Notes under the pieces: model-generated
Seen by the model: only the letters and a program-made list of their open reading frames with translations
Told to the model about the DNA's origin: nothing
Databases searched by the model: none
NCBI GenBank assembly: GCA_033816765.1
Contig: CM066289.1
Coordinates: 372,001 to 436,000, forward strand
Source: Nothopassalora personata
Lineage: Eukaryota > Ascomycota > Dothideomycetes > Mycosphaerellales > Mycosphaerellaceae
Reading direction: 5' to 3'
Length of the DNA: 64,000 nucleotides
In this document: positions 21,922 through 30,505 of the stretch, piece by piece
Numbering within the stretch: the first letter of the stretch is position 1
Layout of the letters: each line of letters begins with the position of its first letter
Translations under genes and position numbers: made by a program

Positions 21922-23011
21922 TCACACCTTTGCCGAAGTCTTCCCAACAATTTCCAAATATTGCTGCACCACATCCATAACCTGCTCCTCAAAACTCTGC
22001 AACTTGAATCCAAAAGTCTTTTGCACGTTCTCACTATCAAAATTCAAGACAAAGGTCGGTGAATCTCCATCATTCGGCAAAGCCTCCCTCGTGACCGCGG
22101 TAGGGAAATGCCTCGCGACGATGTCTTTCACGTCGTTCCACTGCCTTCCATCGTCTCCGGCACTGGACACGATGAAGCTCTGGTTGCCAGCAATCGTTGG
22201 ATCGAGAGCTCGAACGTGAACCCAAGCTGAGTCGTGTACAGAGGCCGTGATACAGACGTTTGGCTGCGCTTTCTCGCCCAGAACAGGGCCTAGGATGAGC
22301 CAGTTGGTTCCTTTCTTGAGGTCCTCGGCGCTCGTAGCAGTATCGTTGCGACCTTCGATGTAGGACGGATGGATGTGGATCACATCGAAGCTTGGTGTCT
22401 GCTCCTTTATCCAAGCTTCGGCACGATTTAGGGCGGTGACCTTGGAAGCCCAGTAGGCGTGCAAACCCATCGAGTATGGACCATTCGGGGTTGGCAGACG
22501 ATCCTCTGCGGTGACGACTCCATCGTAGTAACCTGCGAGGAACACGTCCCAGGATGTGAGGGCGAAGCACGAAGACGTTATCACGACACGCTTCACGGTG
22601 CCGCTCCTTTTTGCGGCCTCGAGCACACTCAGGGTGCCTTGGACGGCAGGCTGGACGATTGCGGCTTCATAGTCCTCTCCTTCAACGGAGCTAGGGAGCG
22701 GGGACGCAATGTGGATGACATAGCTGACATCTTTAATGGCTTCTTCGTAAGCATCCAGTGCTGTGATGTCCGGCACGACTGCGAAAGATAGGTCGGGATT
22801 GGTTTTCAGTTCCACAAGCGCTGGATTCGACTGGACTGCTTTGGCCTAGAACAGGTCAGAAATGGTCCACTACGACGTTCAATACGTCTCTGACCTTTAC
22901 TTCACTCCTGACCGTGGCTCGGACACGATAGCCATACTCGAGCGCGAAGCGAAGTACACGAAAGCCTAAGTGGCCTGTGGTACCAGTGATCAGAACAAGT
23001 TCGCCAGCCAT
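21922..23011 (-). CDS. NAD(P)-dependent SDR, dihydroflavonol/cinnamoyl-CoA-reductase type
   Basis: Two exons, 23011-22895 and 22845-21922, with a 49-nt intron (GTCAGA...TTCTAG), give 346 residues. The N-terminus MAGELVLITGTTGHLGFRVL carries the extended-SDR nucleotide motif. HIASPLPSS is the loop typical of this family, and YWASK near the middle is the catalytic YxxxK. The protein is related to the fungal aldehyde/methylglyoxal reductase and DFR/CCR group, which reduce carbonyls with NADPH in the cytosol. The substrate is unknown. The small first exon was added because it completes the Rossmann fold and has an ATG in a good context. Confidence 0.88.
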
Positions 23012-23853
23012 TATAAGCTTAAGGTAGAAGATCGATAGCGATTGTTGTTGTATTGAACTTTGTTGATAAATTCCTACCTACAAGTGACTGACAGTGCCCT
23101 TATATACACGCTGCGTCCGCGTAACTATAGAGGGTGCGATTGGCTGGCTGTCGTCGGTCCAACTCGGTCCGTAAAGACGCAGTCCTCTTTGCGAGGGCGA
23201 TGGTCGACTGGAATCCGCAGCGGCGGCTTGATGATAATGCTGTGCAACAACGTCGGAGCTGAAAGAATGAGTAATCAACGGATTCGCAGAGCGGTGAACC
23301 ACAAGTCTCGCCCTTTTGCCAGAAAAAGATGGCAGTAATACAGCGACCCATGTAGGGCTAGCCTCTCATGCGTGGCAGTAGTGTCAGCAGGCTACCTAAA
23401 ATGACTTACTGAACTGCTCGGCCCAGAATCGATACTCGAGGTCATTGATTCGTCGCATCGACAGCCCGATCTCGAATATCGTGCCGTGCGGTAAAGCTGT
23501 AGCTGTACTTTGCTTACGTATCGATACATGCGCTGCGAGTTGCCTAATGGGCTCAACTTTCAGCACTTCATATTTCGACCACTTCGTTGCAGTTGCAGCT
23601 TCTGACGACGTCTATATCGACGTTGTTGGGTGCACGACCAGTCAACCGGCGGATACCTTGAAGCAGCTCCTTAGCACGAAACTGCTTCTTCCTGCACTTG
23701 GTCAGGCTAGAAAGTACCTTTTCCATGATCTGATGCCTGTGTCTCATGTCGCTCGATGAATCGCCACTGACAAGCATATTGGGAGAGCTCATACGCCGCA
23801 TCAATAACAGCGCTTCTGATATGAGTATTGCAGGTTGCTGCTTGCACTCTGAG
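23012..23853. other. intergenic, no supported gene
   Basis: About 840 bp. The first ~100 bp are the probable promoter of the minus-strand reductase. Open frames at 23,445-23,759 (+) and 23,568-23,867 (-) oppose each other and neither has recognisable features. Confidence 0.4.
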
Positions 23854-24017
23854 CTAAAGTGATGCACGTGGCTGTTGTGCCCAGGGGGATTCGTCGTAAT
23901 GAACTTTGGCAGTCCACTGCCCTTCGCCGTGTTCTTGTACTATGTCACCAATGGCAATGACGAAGTCTTTGGACCTACCTACGGTCATGTAATTGGATCC
24001 GTACTCAAGGTCCAGTA
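23854..24017 (-). pseudogene. 3' part of a 2EXR-like host gene, cut off by a transposon
   Basis: Reading minus-strand from the transposon's outer edge gives LDLEYGSNYMTVGRSKDFVI, then AIGDIVQEHGEGQWTAKVHY and a stop at 23,854-23,856. It belongs with the fragment at 26,467-26,879. If one TA duplication and the element are ignored, the frame just outside the right end (ending EYREIL) runs straight into this piece. The coding potential is good, but the exon is separated from its start by 2.4 kb of transposon. Confidence 0.55.
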
Positions 24018-24194
24018 TTACGCTATGCAATATTCCGCGCCATGCTGGGCCGCATAGCCGCGGTATCACCGTCCTGCCAAGCCCCATAGTATCTTGCTGT
24101 AGAACCCGGGAATCCAGTACTTTATCATCGCTATATCGTCGTGTCGTCGTTATATCGTTACTGTCGCCAGTCCCAGGTGTTGTTGGCGTTATCT

Positions 24195-24782
24195 ATGCCT
24201 GCTAGGTTGCCGCAATGGCAGCAGAACGAGATCCAACGACTATTCGCAGATACTGCGCACAGTAACCAATATATTGCAGAGCTTATGAATATCGCTAGAC
24301 GCAGTATCGACAAGCACCGTAACAACTACCTCCTCTTCGGTCATATCTACCTCGATAAAACGCTCAATGGTGGTGCCGGTCGCCCTCGCTCGCTCTTGCC
24401 GATCTTCGAGGAACGCATATTCGAATACCTCGCGGACAAGCCGACTGCGTATCAGGATGAAATAGCGTGGTATCTATACGACGAGTTCGGAGTGGTTGTG
24501 AGCCAGAGTACTATCTCGCGTTGTCTCAAGCGGCATAAGTGGTCGAAGAAGGTCGCGTGTCGCCTGGCGAAGGAGCGCAATAAGGAGGTACGCGAAACCT
24601 TTCAAAAATATGCACGGAGTGTTGAGGAAACGCAGCCCAAACTTTTTGATAATCTCCCTCCTACTCACTTCGATCATTCTGCCGGTACGCCGAAGAATGA
24701 CGGTATTTCTGAATCCCCTGCCGTAGCTTCGAATATTGTCCCTCCTTCAGGCTGTATGTGTCCACCCATACCGCCTGCTTAA
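24195..24782 (+). CDS. transposase-like HTH protein lacking the DDE domain
   Basis: Starting from ATG 24,195 this gives 195 residues. The first ~60 residues look like a homeodomain-type HTH (WQQNEIQRLFADTAHSNQYI, then RRSIDKHRNNYLLFG). A GRP linker follows (GGAGRPRSLLP), then a second winged-HTH segment (QDEIAWYLYDEFGVVVSQST, ISRCLKRHKWSKK). This bipartite paired-like region plus GRPR-type hook is the DNA-binding half of Tc1/mariner transposases. The expected DDE catalytic half is missing. After about residue 145 the frame runs into sequence antisense to the neighbouring ORF and stops. The protein could still bind the TIRs, but it cannot catalyse transposition unaided. It may be a truncated relic or a domesticated regulator; which cannot be decided here. 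Confidence 0.7.
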   Translation: MPARLPQWQQNEIQRLFADTAHSNQYIAELMNIARRSIDKHRNNYLLFGHIYLDKTLNGGAGRPRSLLPIFEERIFEYLADKPTAYQDEIAWYLYDEFGVVVSQSTISRCLKRHKWSKKVACRLAKERNKEVRETFQKYARSVEETQPKLFDNLPPTHFDHSAGTPKNDGISESPAVASNIVPPSGCMCPPIPPA

Positions 24783-26283
24783 TGTTATAGATCTGTTGAA
24801 GATCGAAGTCCTTCTCGTTCACAAGAAGATCGTATATGCTGTCAAGATCGGTCTGTCTGTTGAGCCAGTAGGTACTACTACGTACAAGCCAGTCGAAGCA
24901 GGTTCGGACAGTAACGCTTGGCTCTTCTGTAGCAGGTTGAGAGCTGAACAACACCGGCGGTGATCGTGAAGGTGAGCGTCCACGTGGACTCGAAGACTGG
25001 TGGTTACGAGAGCCAAAGTACTGCTTGATTACAGTAGCACCGACAACACCTTGCTTGGAAGTTGTAGCTGCGTATGGGTTGGTCTTATTCCTCTCCTTCT
25101 CTTTCCATAACTTAGCTGTCAACGTAGAGCCTGGATCCATTAGTGTGCAATGCGGCTTGCTCTTATCCAGCTCATACGCGCGAGCTGCTTTCCACCATCG
25201 ACGCGTTATCTCTGGATACATCTTGCAGTGGTCTTGAGGGTTATCCGGACCAGTCCACCAGCAAGTGTTGCCGTAGTTCTTGCAGTACTTGTTGCCGCAG
25301 CGCCACTGCTTATTGAGCGAGTTGAGGAAGTCGTCCGAGCCTGTTACTTGAGGCACCATTCGGCCGTCTTCATCCACCTCAATGCCGGTGCGGCGGAGCG
25401 GTGATTCTTGCCTCACAAACAATCCATCATCATCATCAACATCTTCTGCACCACGCTGAGTACCATACGTGCCGGACCGGATCTGTGCCAGCTGCTGATC
25501 GGTAGCAGTCCTCTGTGCGGCGCGTCGCTGACTTCCAGGTGTACGAGCAGGTGCGGCAGTGCGCTCGATCACGGTCGCCACAATATCAATATTGAGGCCC
25601 TGCTTCGACATCTCGTACCACATCTTCAGTTGTTGTTTGGCGCGTCTCACATCCCCCTCTGCTTCAGGTACGTCGTTCGACATCTCATTGACGAGAGAGC
25701 GAAGTCCGGAGCGCTCGTAGCTGGCGGTGATACGCATGTTGATAACCTTATAGATATCCTCTGAGAGACGACCGCTATTGTCGATGGACTTGAACCACCG
25801 GCTCAAGAACTCACTCCAATTGTCCACCACGAGATAGTCAGTGCTATCGCTCTTCACTACCGGCCACGACTTGACAGCGAGCATCTGTTTACCAAAAACA
25901 ACGCGAAAGGCGACACCGAAGGAGAACACCTCAGTCTCGGCGGTGTTATCAGCATCGTCTTCAGCCTCTTCGACCTCCTGTTCTTCGTCGTTATCCGCAT
26001 CCTCATCTTCAGCACCTCCACCTGCGCCCATCGACTGGTTTAGGGCGTCGTCGTGAAGACGCGCTTCTTCATCATCATCCTCCTCATTCTCCGGCACGGG
26101 CGTGAGAGCTCGTCCTTTGCCTTTCCGCGACTTCGAGGGCTTCGATCGAGATTGCGACTGCGACTGCTCAAGAGCTTGGAGTGTGTTATCATAAGGCTTT
26201 GGACGAGGTGGCTGTCGAACGCGTTTGGCTGGTCTCGAAGATGGCCCAGCAGTGCTGCTACGACGCTTGGAGCCTGCCGCCAT
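24661..26283 (-). CDS. transposon-borne protein of unknown function, Cys/His motif
   Basis: An intact 540-codon frame from ATG 26,283, inside the TIRs and convergent with the HTH gene (3' ends overlap by 122 bp). The N-terminal ~100 residues are basic then strongly acidic (nuclear-localisation-like KRVRQPPRPKP, then Glu/Asp runs). Residues ~125-240 look like a folded alpha/beta domain (FSFGVAFRVVFGKQML, WSEFLSRWFKSIDNSG). Near residue 330 there is a Cys cluster, CGNKYCKNYGNTCWW, followed by HCKMYP, a possible zinc-binding CCCH module. The C-terminus is helical. I do not recognise the family. It has no stop codons or RIP damage, unlike the retrotransposons further right. Cargo gene, transposition accessory or repressor are all possible. 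Confidence 0.7.
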   Translation of the reverse strand: MAAGSKRRSSTAGPSSRPAKRVRQPPRPKPYDNTLQALEQSQSQSRSKPSKSRKGKGRALTPVPENEEDDDEEARLHDDALNQSMGAGGGAEDEDADNDEEQEVEEAEDDADNTAETEVFSFGVAFRVVFGKQMLAVKSWPVVKSDSTDYLVVDNWSEFLSRWFKSIDNSGRLSEDIYKVINMRITASYERSGLRSLVNEMSNDVPEAEGDVRRAKQQLKMWYEMSKQGLNIDIVATVIERTAAPARTPGSQRRAAQRTATDQQLAQIRSGTYGTQRGAEDVDDDDGLFVRQESPLRRTGIEVDEDGRMVPQVTGSDDFLNSLNKQWRCGNKYCKNYGNTCWWTGPDNPQDHCKMYPEITRRWWKAARAYELDKSKPHCTLMDPGSTLTAKLWKEKERNKTNPYAATTSKQGVVGATVIKQYFGSRNHQSSSPRGRSPSRSPPVLFSSQPATEEPSVTVRTCFDWLVRSSTYWLNRQTDLDSIYDLLVNEKDFDLQQIYNIKQAVWVDTYSLKEGQYSKLRQGIQKYRHSSAYRQNDRSE

Positions 26284-26466
26284 GTGAGGCAAACAACACC
26301 TGGGACTGGCGACGACGAGGTTATATCAACGACACGATAATATTCATGAGATTGGGACAGAATATCGCTATTCCCAGGTTCTACGCGTGTTTACTATGAG
26401 GAACGCGGGACGGCTAATCCACGGACCCACCCCCGGCAGCATGGCGCGGAATATTGCATAGCATAG

Positions 26467-26879
26467 TAAGATCTCGCGATATTCGGCATTTCCCGGCACA
26501 GGGATTTCGACACTCCGACTGTCGCGAACGGGGCCACACATCGCGTTCTAGCTCCTAGGTTGTCTTGCCAAAAAGCGGCCCAGAAACTGTCCTCGATCTG
26601 GAGCCTTTTGTCTGGGACATAGATGTGATCCATCTCGTGCCTCAGTTGGCGGCATGTGTGATGGAGACGAGTTGGAGGCCAGTAGTATGTGAATGACTTC
26701 GTTCCACACACACGTTGAGTGTATGGCTGATAGACATGTCCGAAGACGATGTCCCTGACTTCTTGTGTCAAGGTCAAGAAAGAGAGAGTTTTGAGATTGT
26801 ATGCTTCAACCTTCCAGCATCTTCTGAGTGGTCCGTTGTTGGAAGCACAAATGTACACGCTCTCAGGACAGAGGCTCAT
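26467..26879 (-). pseudogene. 5' part of a 2EXR-like host gene, interrupted by the transposon
   Basis: A frame from ATG 26,879 contains LKTLSFLTLTQEVRDIVFGH, then TRLHHTCRQLRHEMDHIY, the LxLPxEVRDxIYxH ... TCRQLRxE pattern of fungal 2EXR/F-box-like proteins. Towards the transposon the frame must shift (near 26,510-26,540) to reach a continuation ending PGNAEYREIL. That continuation then joins the fragment at 23,854-24,017 across the element. Either an unrecognised intron or a frameshift lies there. Transposon insertion disconnects the last ~54 codons. Confidence 0.55.
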
Positions 26880-27015
26880 TCTACGCCTCCGTCGTAAACG
26901 CGCCCTCGTGGACGATCGGACAAAAGTCACGATGCTTTGAGCCTGCTCGAAGATTGCTGCATGACCTGTTTTCGGTCGCGAAAGACTGGACATGATGTTC
27001 TTTGCACGCAGAACT

Positions 27016-27900
27016 CTACTTGAGATTCTGCCTCGCCCACTCCTCCACCGTCTGCGTCTCAATCCCATGCACCCCGTTAAACGACTCTTCCTTCCTCCAG
27101 GCCACTCCCTTCCCCTCGCCAAACACAACTCGATACTTCCGCATCCCATCATCCGGATCCTCCGCAAGCTCAGCCTTGAGATCTTCAACCGTCTTGAGCT
27201 CACGAGTAACCTGTCTGCCAGTCACCCTCTCCACAACATCAGCCAAATGTCTCATCGAGATCGTATCACTAGCAGTATAAACCACCCCTTGAACTTCAGG
27301 GTGACCCAGCGCAATCTCAGCCGTAAGTCTCCCAATATCTTCTGGCGACGTTACAGTAATCTCATTCTCCCAGCTTCCAATCCCAGTGACGACATTCCGC
27401 TCCGCGTTGACGAGACCAAATGCTGGTTCGAAGAGGAACGATATGAACATTCCAGTTGACACGATCACCCAGGCCGTCTTCGACTGGGCACGGAGGAGCT
27501 CGCGCACATCGAGCTGGCTGTCGAAGAGGTCCTGAGAGCTGTTGCGGCCGACGATGTCGTAATCGATGCCGAATTGCCATGGGAAGTATCGACTCACGCC
27601 AGCTGCGAGGGCTGCTTTGACGATTTTGATCTGTGTCTCGGGAGGTGCGTACATGCCCGTGCAGCATATGACAGTGTCGTATTGGGCGAAGATCTTGGCG
27701 AGATCGTCTTGAGAGTCCCTTACGACATCTCCGAAGACTGCTTTAGCATTCCAGTCTTGGAATTTCTGGAGCTGCTCTGGCTTCTTGGAACGAAGTAGAA
27801 CTGCGAGTTCTGTGTTGCCTCGTTCGGGGTGCGTCGCTAGGCTTTTGACGACTTCTTCGCCTAGCTCTCCTAGGCCAATGACCAGTATGGACGAAAGCAT
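27016..27900 (-). CDS. NmrA-like / isoflavone-reductase-like oxidoreductase
   Basis: A single exon of 294 residues. The N-terminus MLSSILVIGLGELGEEVVKS holds the Gly-rich dinucleotide loop. The middle carries DTVICCTGMYAPPETQIKIV and YFPWQFGIDYDIVGR, typical of NmrA-like/PCBER atypical SDRs, and the C-terminus carries the substrate-site segment DIGRLTAEIALGHPEVQG. Members act as NADPH sensors or reductases of small aromatic or secondary metabolites in the cytosol; which applies cannot be told. ATG 27,900 starts exactly at the Rossmann strand. It lies divergently close to no other intact gene. Confidence 0.85.
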   Translation of the reverse strand: MLSSILVIGLGELGEEVVKSLATHPERGNTELAVLLRSKKPEQLQKFQDWNAKAVFGDVVRDSQDDLAKIFAQYDTVICCTGMYAPPETQIKIVKAALAAGVSRYFPWQFGIDYDIVGRNSSQDLFDSQLDVRELLRAQSKTAWVIVSTGMFISFLFEPAFGLVNAERNVVTGIGSWENEITVTSPEDIGRLTAEIALGHPEVQGVVYTASDTISMRHLADVVERVTGRQVTRELKTVEDLKAELAEDPDDGMRKYRVVFGEGKGVAWRKEESFNGVHGIETQTVEEWARQNLK

Positions 27901-28167
27901 TATGATGGATGTTGTGTCGGTGGACCAGAATGGTTGGAAAACCTCAGCAAGAAGGGACCTGCCTTATATGTATGTCTTTGACTAATCCACCTTTCAGCCA
28001 AGACGGAGTTTGCCGATTAAAGTCCGAGTTTACGAAGGAGCTTCTTGTTGCACGCATATGTAGATGCAGTGGCATGAATGAACTTCCCTGTGGGTCTCTG
28101 AGGCTACCCACGCCCTAGCGCGTGCTCCAACCATAGTAACTTCTCATGCTTCGTCCTCTTCCTCTTC

Positions 28168-29274
28168 CTAATCCTCATCTTCATCTTCCCCTTGAGATAG
28201 AAGCTCAAACCGCCGCGCAATAGCTGCCTCTGCTTCACCCGCAATCGCAGCCGTGACATCCTGCCAACCGTGGGCGCAGAAACTGCCTTCACGAACGACC
28301 CTAAATGCATGCCCAGCCCACGCGCCGCGGCGGCAACGCTTCTGGATTTTCTTTTCCTCATCGTTCTCATAGAGGTCCCCATTGTACCGCGACCAGCAGA
28401 TACGCTGCAGCAAGGCGCAATCAAGACTCAGCCAGGGCTCATCCTTGACCATCGCTTCGGGATCCTGCATCCCATCGTCTTTTCCATCAAGCATGACAAA
28501 CTCCCTGGACGTCAAGTTCTGAAGCACCCAGCTGCCACTCTGATTATCGTTCCGCGGTCGTAGAGCTAGCTTTAGACTACGTCGTAACGCAATCTTGATA
28601 GTTTCGTTCTCATTGCAAACATTTGCGAAGGCTGACATCCACGTATGGATCTCGTACTCGCGGTCCGGGATGTGCTTGAAAGAGCTCCTGGCGTCCCTGT
28701 TATAGCGTCTCGCAGGAGCCATATTATTTCGGAGCCTAGGCAATCCTTTCTGACGGGTTCGTGTTCTTTCCTGGTAGAGGTGTTCTTGTGCTGTATGGTC
28801 TGGGATGAGATGTTGCATAACTGGTGGGAAGTCTTGGAGGTAGGTGCCGGTGCAGACCAACGGCGATTCTCTCCAGTCCGAGAGCGTCTGGCGCATTGCT
28901 CGGGCAACGTGCTTGAGGACGTATATCCACAGCGTAGAAGAGCAGATGCCAAGCGCAACAATGTCCTGCTTCTCAAGGTTGTGCTCGAGAAACATAATGA
29001 GTAGTTCGGCCGGGAGGCTTTCGATTGGTGAAAGCTTCGCAACGGCCACAGGCGGAGTAAAGCTCTTGGTAGAGATTCGCTCTGCCACGGCTCCAGAGAG
29101 CATCTGGATTGCGTTGAACGACCATGAGTGGTGGATGTAGGTCGCCGGAGATTCAACCTTCCTTTCAGGATATCTACCTGGATAAGGCAGACTGATCTGT
29201 TCTTGCAACTTCGGAGTCAGTAGAGACCATTGCTGGCAGGTCCTTTCCGTTTGGTCAACGCCTGGAGGACACAT
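28168..29274 (-). CDS. F-box protein
   Basis: A single exon of 368 residues. An F-box-like segment at about residues 80-120 reads LSPIESLPAELLIMFLEHNL, then EKQDIVALGICSSTLWIYVL, matching the LxxLPxELLxxILxxL...DLxxLxxxS pattern. The remaining part has no LRR or WD repeats that I can see. It is rich in charged residues and ends in an acidic tail (GEDEDED). F-box proteins link substrates to Skp1-Cul1 ubiquitin ligases; the target is unknown. Many fungal genomes carry large, rapidly changing sets of such genes. Confidence 0.75.
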   Translation of the reverse strand: MCPPGVDQTERTCQQWSLLTPKLQEQISLPYPGRYPERKVESPATYIHHSWSFNAIQMLSGAVAERISTKSFTPPVAVAKLSPIESLPAELLIMFLEHNLEKQDIVALGICSSTLWIYVLKHVARAMRQTLSDWRESPLVCTGTYLQDFPPVMQHLIPDHTAQEHLYQERTRTRQKGLPRLRNNMAPARRYNRDARSSFKHIPDREYEIHTWMSAFANVCNENETIKIALRRSLKLALRPRNDNQSGSWVLQNLTSREFVMLDGKDDGMQDPEAMVKDEPWLSLDCALLQRICWSRYNGDLYENDEEKKIQKRCRRGAWAGHAFRVVREGSFCAHGWQDVTAAIAGEAEAAIARRFELLSQGEDEDED

Positions 29275-29634
29275 TGTGACTGGTTTTTAGCAGAGGATAC
29301 AGAGTGGAGGAAAGGAGGGGGAGAATGAAACAATAAACCTGCTCCATCGTCAAGTGGCTCACACGAACGCTCCACATGCATGCTGTGCCACGCCCTTGCA
29401 TGCGGCTGCCTAGTGGTCACGTGTCAGGCCAGTGCGGTTCTTTCCAGTTTGCAGTAACGCCGTCTCGCACTGGAAGTCATCACACACTACAGCAATATGT
29501 ATTCGAGTGGTGCCTAAGCCAGCGGAGGCCTTGGCATTCAAAGAACTGCTGGATTAAGCATCAAGTCAAGATCTCTGCGGTCGCACGAACATCCTCAGCT
29601 TCCCAAGATCAGCGACCACACAAAACCCAGTATC
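29275..29634. other. intergenic, F-box gene upstream and ABM gene 3' flank
   Basis: About 360 bp with no supported gene. It holds the likely promoter of the minus-strand F-box gene and the 3' flank of the ABM gene. Confidence 0.4.
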
Positions 29635-30134
29635 CTAATAAGTCTGATGCTTCCTAACGCTCTCCCAAAGCCCCTCATCACTCTCGACCCTAACCGGCTT
29701 ACTCGTATCAAGCTCATTCAATCTCCTCAAATCCATCTCACGGTCCAGCAGCGGGATGACATATTTGTCGAAAGTCTGCCAGTATGGGTTCTCCAAGTGG
29801 TACCTATCCAGTCATCAGCACCTCATTCTCATTATCCATGATTCATGTATCAGGTAGTGGGCCGGTCATACTTCTGGCTCCCCTCATTGGCATATCTTTC
29901 AACAATGGTGAAAGCCCTGGGATCTTTGGTGTCTTGCATGACGAACCTGACAAGTAATGTTGTCAGTAAGAGCATGACATGATGGCAAGGTACTGAGACT
30001 GACCATCCTAACGTCTCCTTGTCATTGCTGTAAACTTGGCTCGCTTCTTGGAGTTTTGCGGACAATTTCTTTATGGATTCTTGGTCGTCTTTGGCGTAAA
30101 GGTGAACGACGAGGGTGTATGCTGGGTTCGACAT
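29635..30134 (-). CDS. antibiotic-biosynthesis-monooxygenase (ABM) domain protein
   Basis: Three exons, 30134-30004, 29946-29872 and 29803-29635, with introns of 57 and 68 nt; the combined 375 nt give 124 residues. The ORF starts MSNPAYTLVVHLYAKDDQES. It continues with an ABM-type core, ETLGWFVMQDTKDPRAFTIV then ERYANEGSQKYHLENPYW, and FDKYVIPLLDREMDL in the last exon. This is the dimeric alpha+beta-barrel fold of ABM/heme-degrading-like small oxygenases; the substrate is unknown. The last two exons are too short to stand alone, but the splice phases agree and the ENPYWQTF block is typical, so I consider the model good. Confidence 0.82.
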
Positions 30135-30505
30135 TTTTGCGGTTCCTCGTATTCCAATGTTGATGTTCAAGTTGAGATCGAGTGAAGTCAAGAAAGACCT
30201 TTCCTGATGACGAGCAAGGACCTTCCTAGTCCAATGCCATGTGGAGGTGGAGCTACCCTAACGAGTGAGGTGGCGTGGCGAGAGACGGACCGACTCCGGC
30301 TTGCTCGTTGGAGCTTGATGGTGGTGGAGCTCATGATATCAGTCCAGACTCTGAGGTGACAAGAAATGTTGTCGATGCAACCTGGATTTCGTCAAAGTGC
30401 AAGGCATGTACGAATGCTGTTATTCATGCAAAGTGGTATCATTCTATTGGTGCACTGAACGCCATCGCTCGAACAAAATTACCGATCCATCCCAAACCAC
30501 CTTTA

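Larger units (their letters stand above)
24016..26468. mobile_element. TIR-bounded DNA transposon (Tc1/mariner-related) with cargo ORF
   Basis: Near-perfect terminal inverted repeats are at 24,018-24,047 and 26,437-26,466. They share the 26-base inner part that starts GCTATGCAATATTCCGCG, with C/T differences only at the outermost positions. Each is flanked by TA (24,016-24,017 and 26,467-26,468), the target duplication of Tc1/mariner elements. Similarity continues inward for about 170 bp on each side: GTAGAACC-GGGAAT, GTGTCGT, and the 18-mer GTCGCCAGTCCCAGGTGT followed by TGTT. The element therefore has long TIRs that also serve as leaders of both genes. It contains a plus-strand HTH ORF and a convergent minus-strand 540-codon ORF. 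No DDE catalytic domain is present. It is free of RIP-type mutation and interrupts a host gene. Confidence 0.85.
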
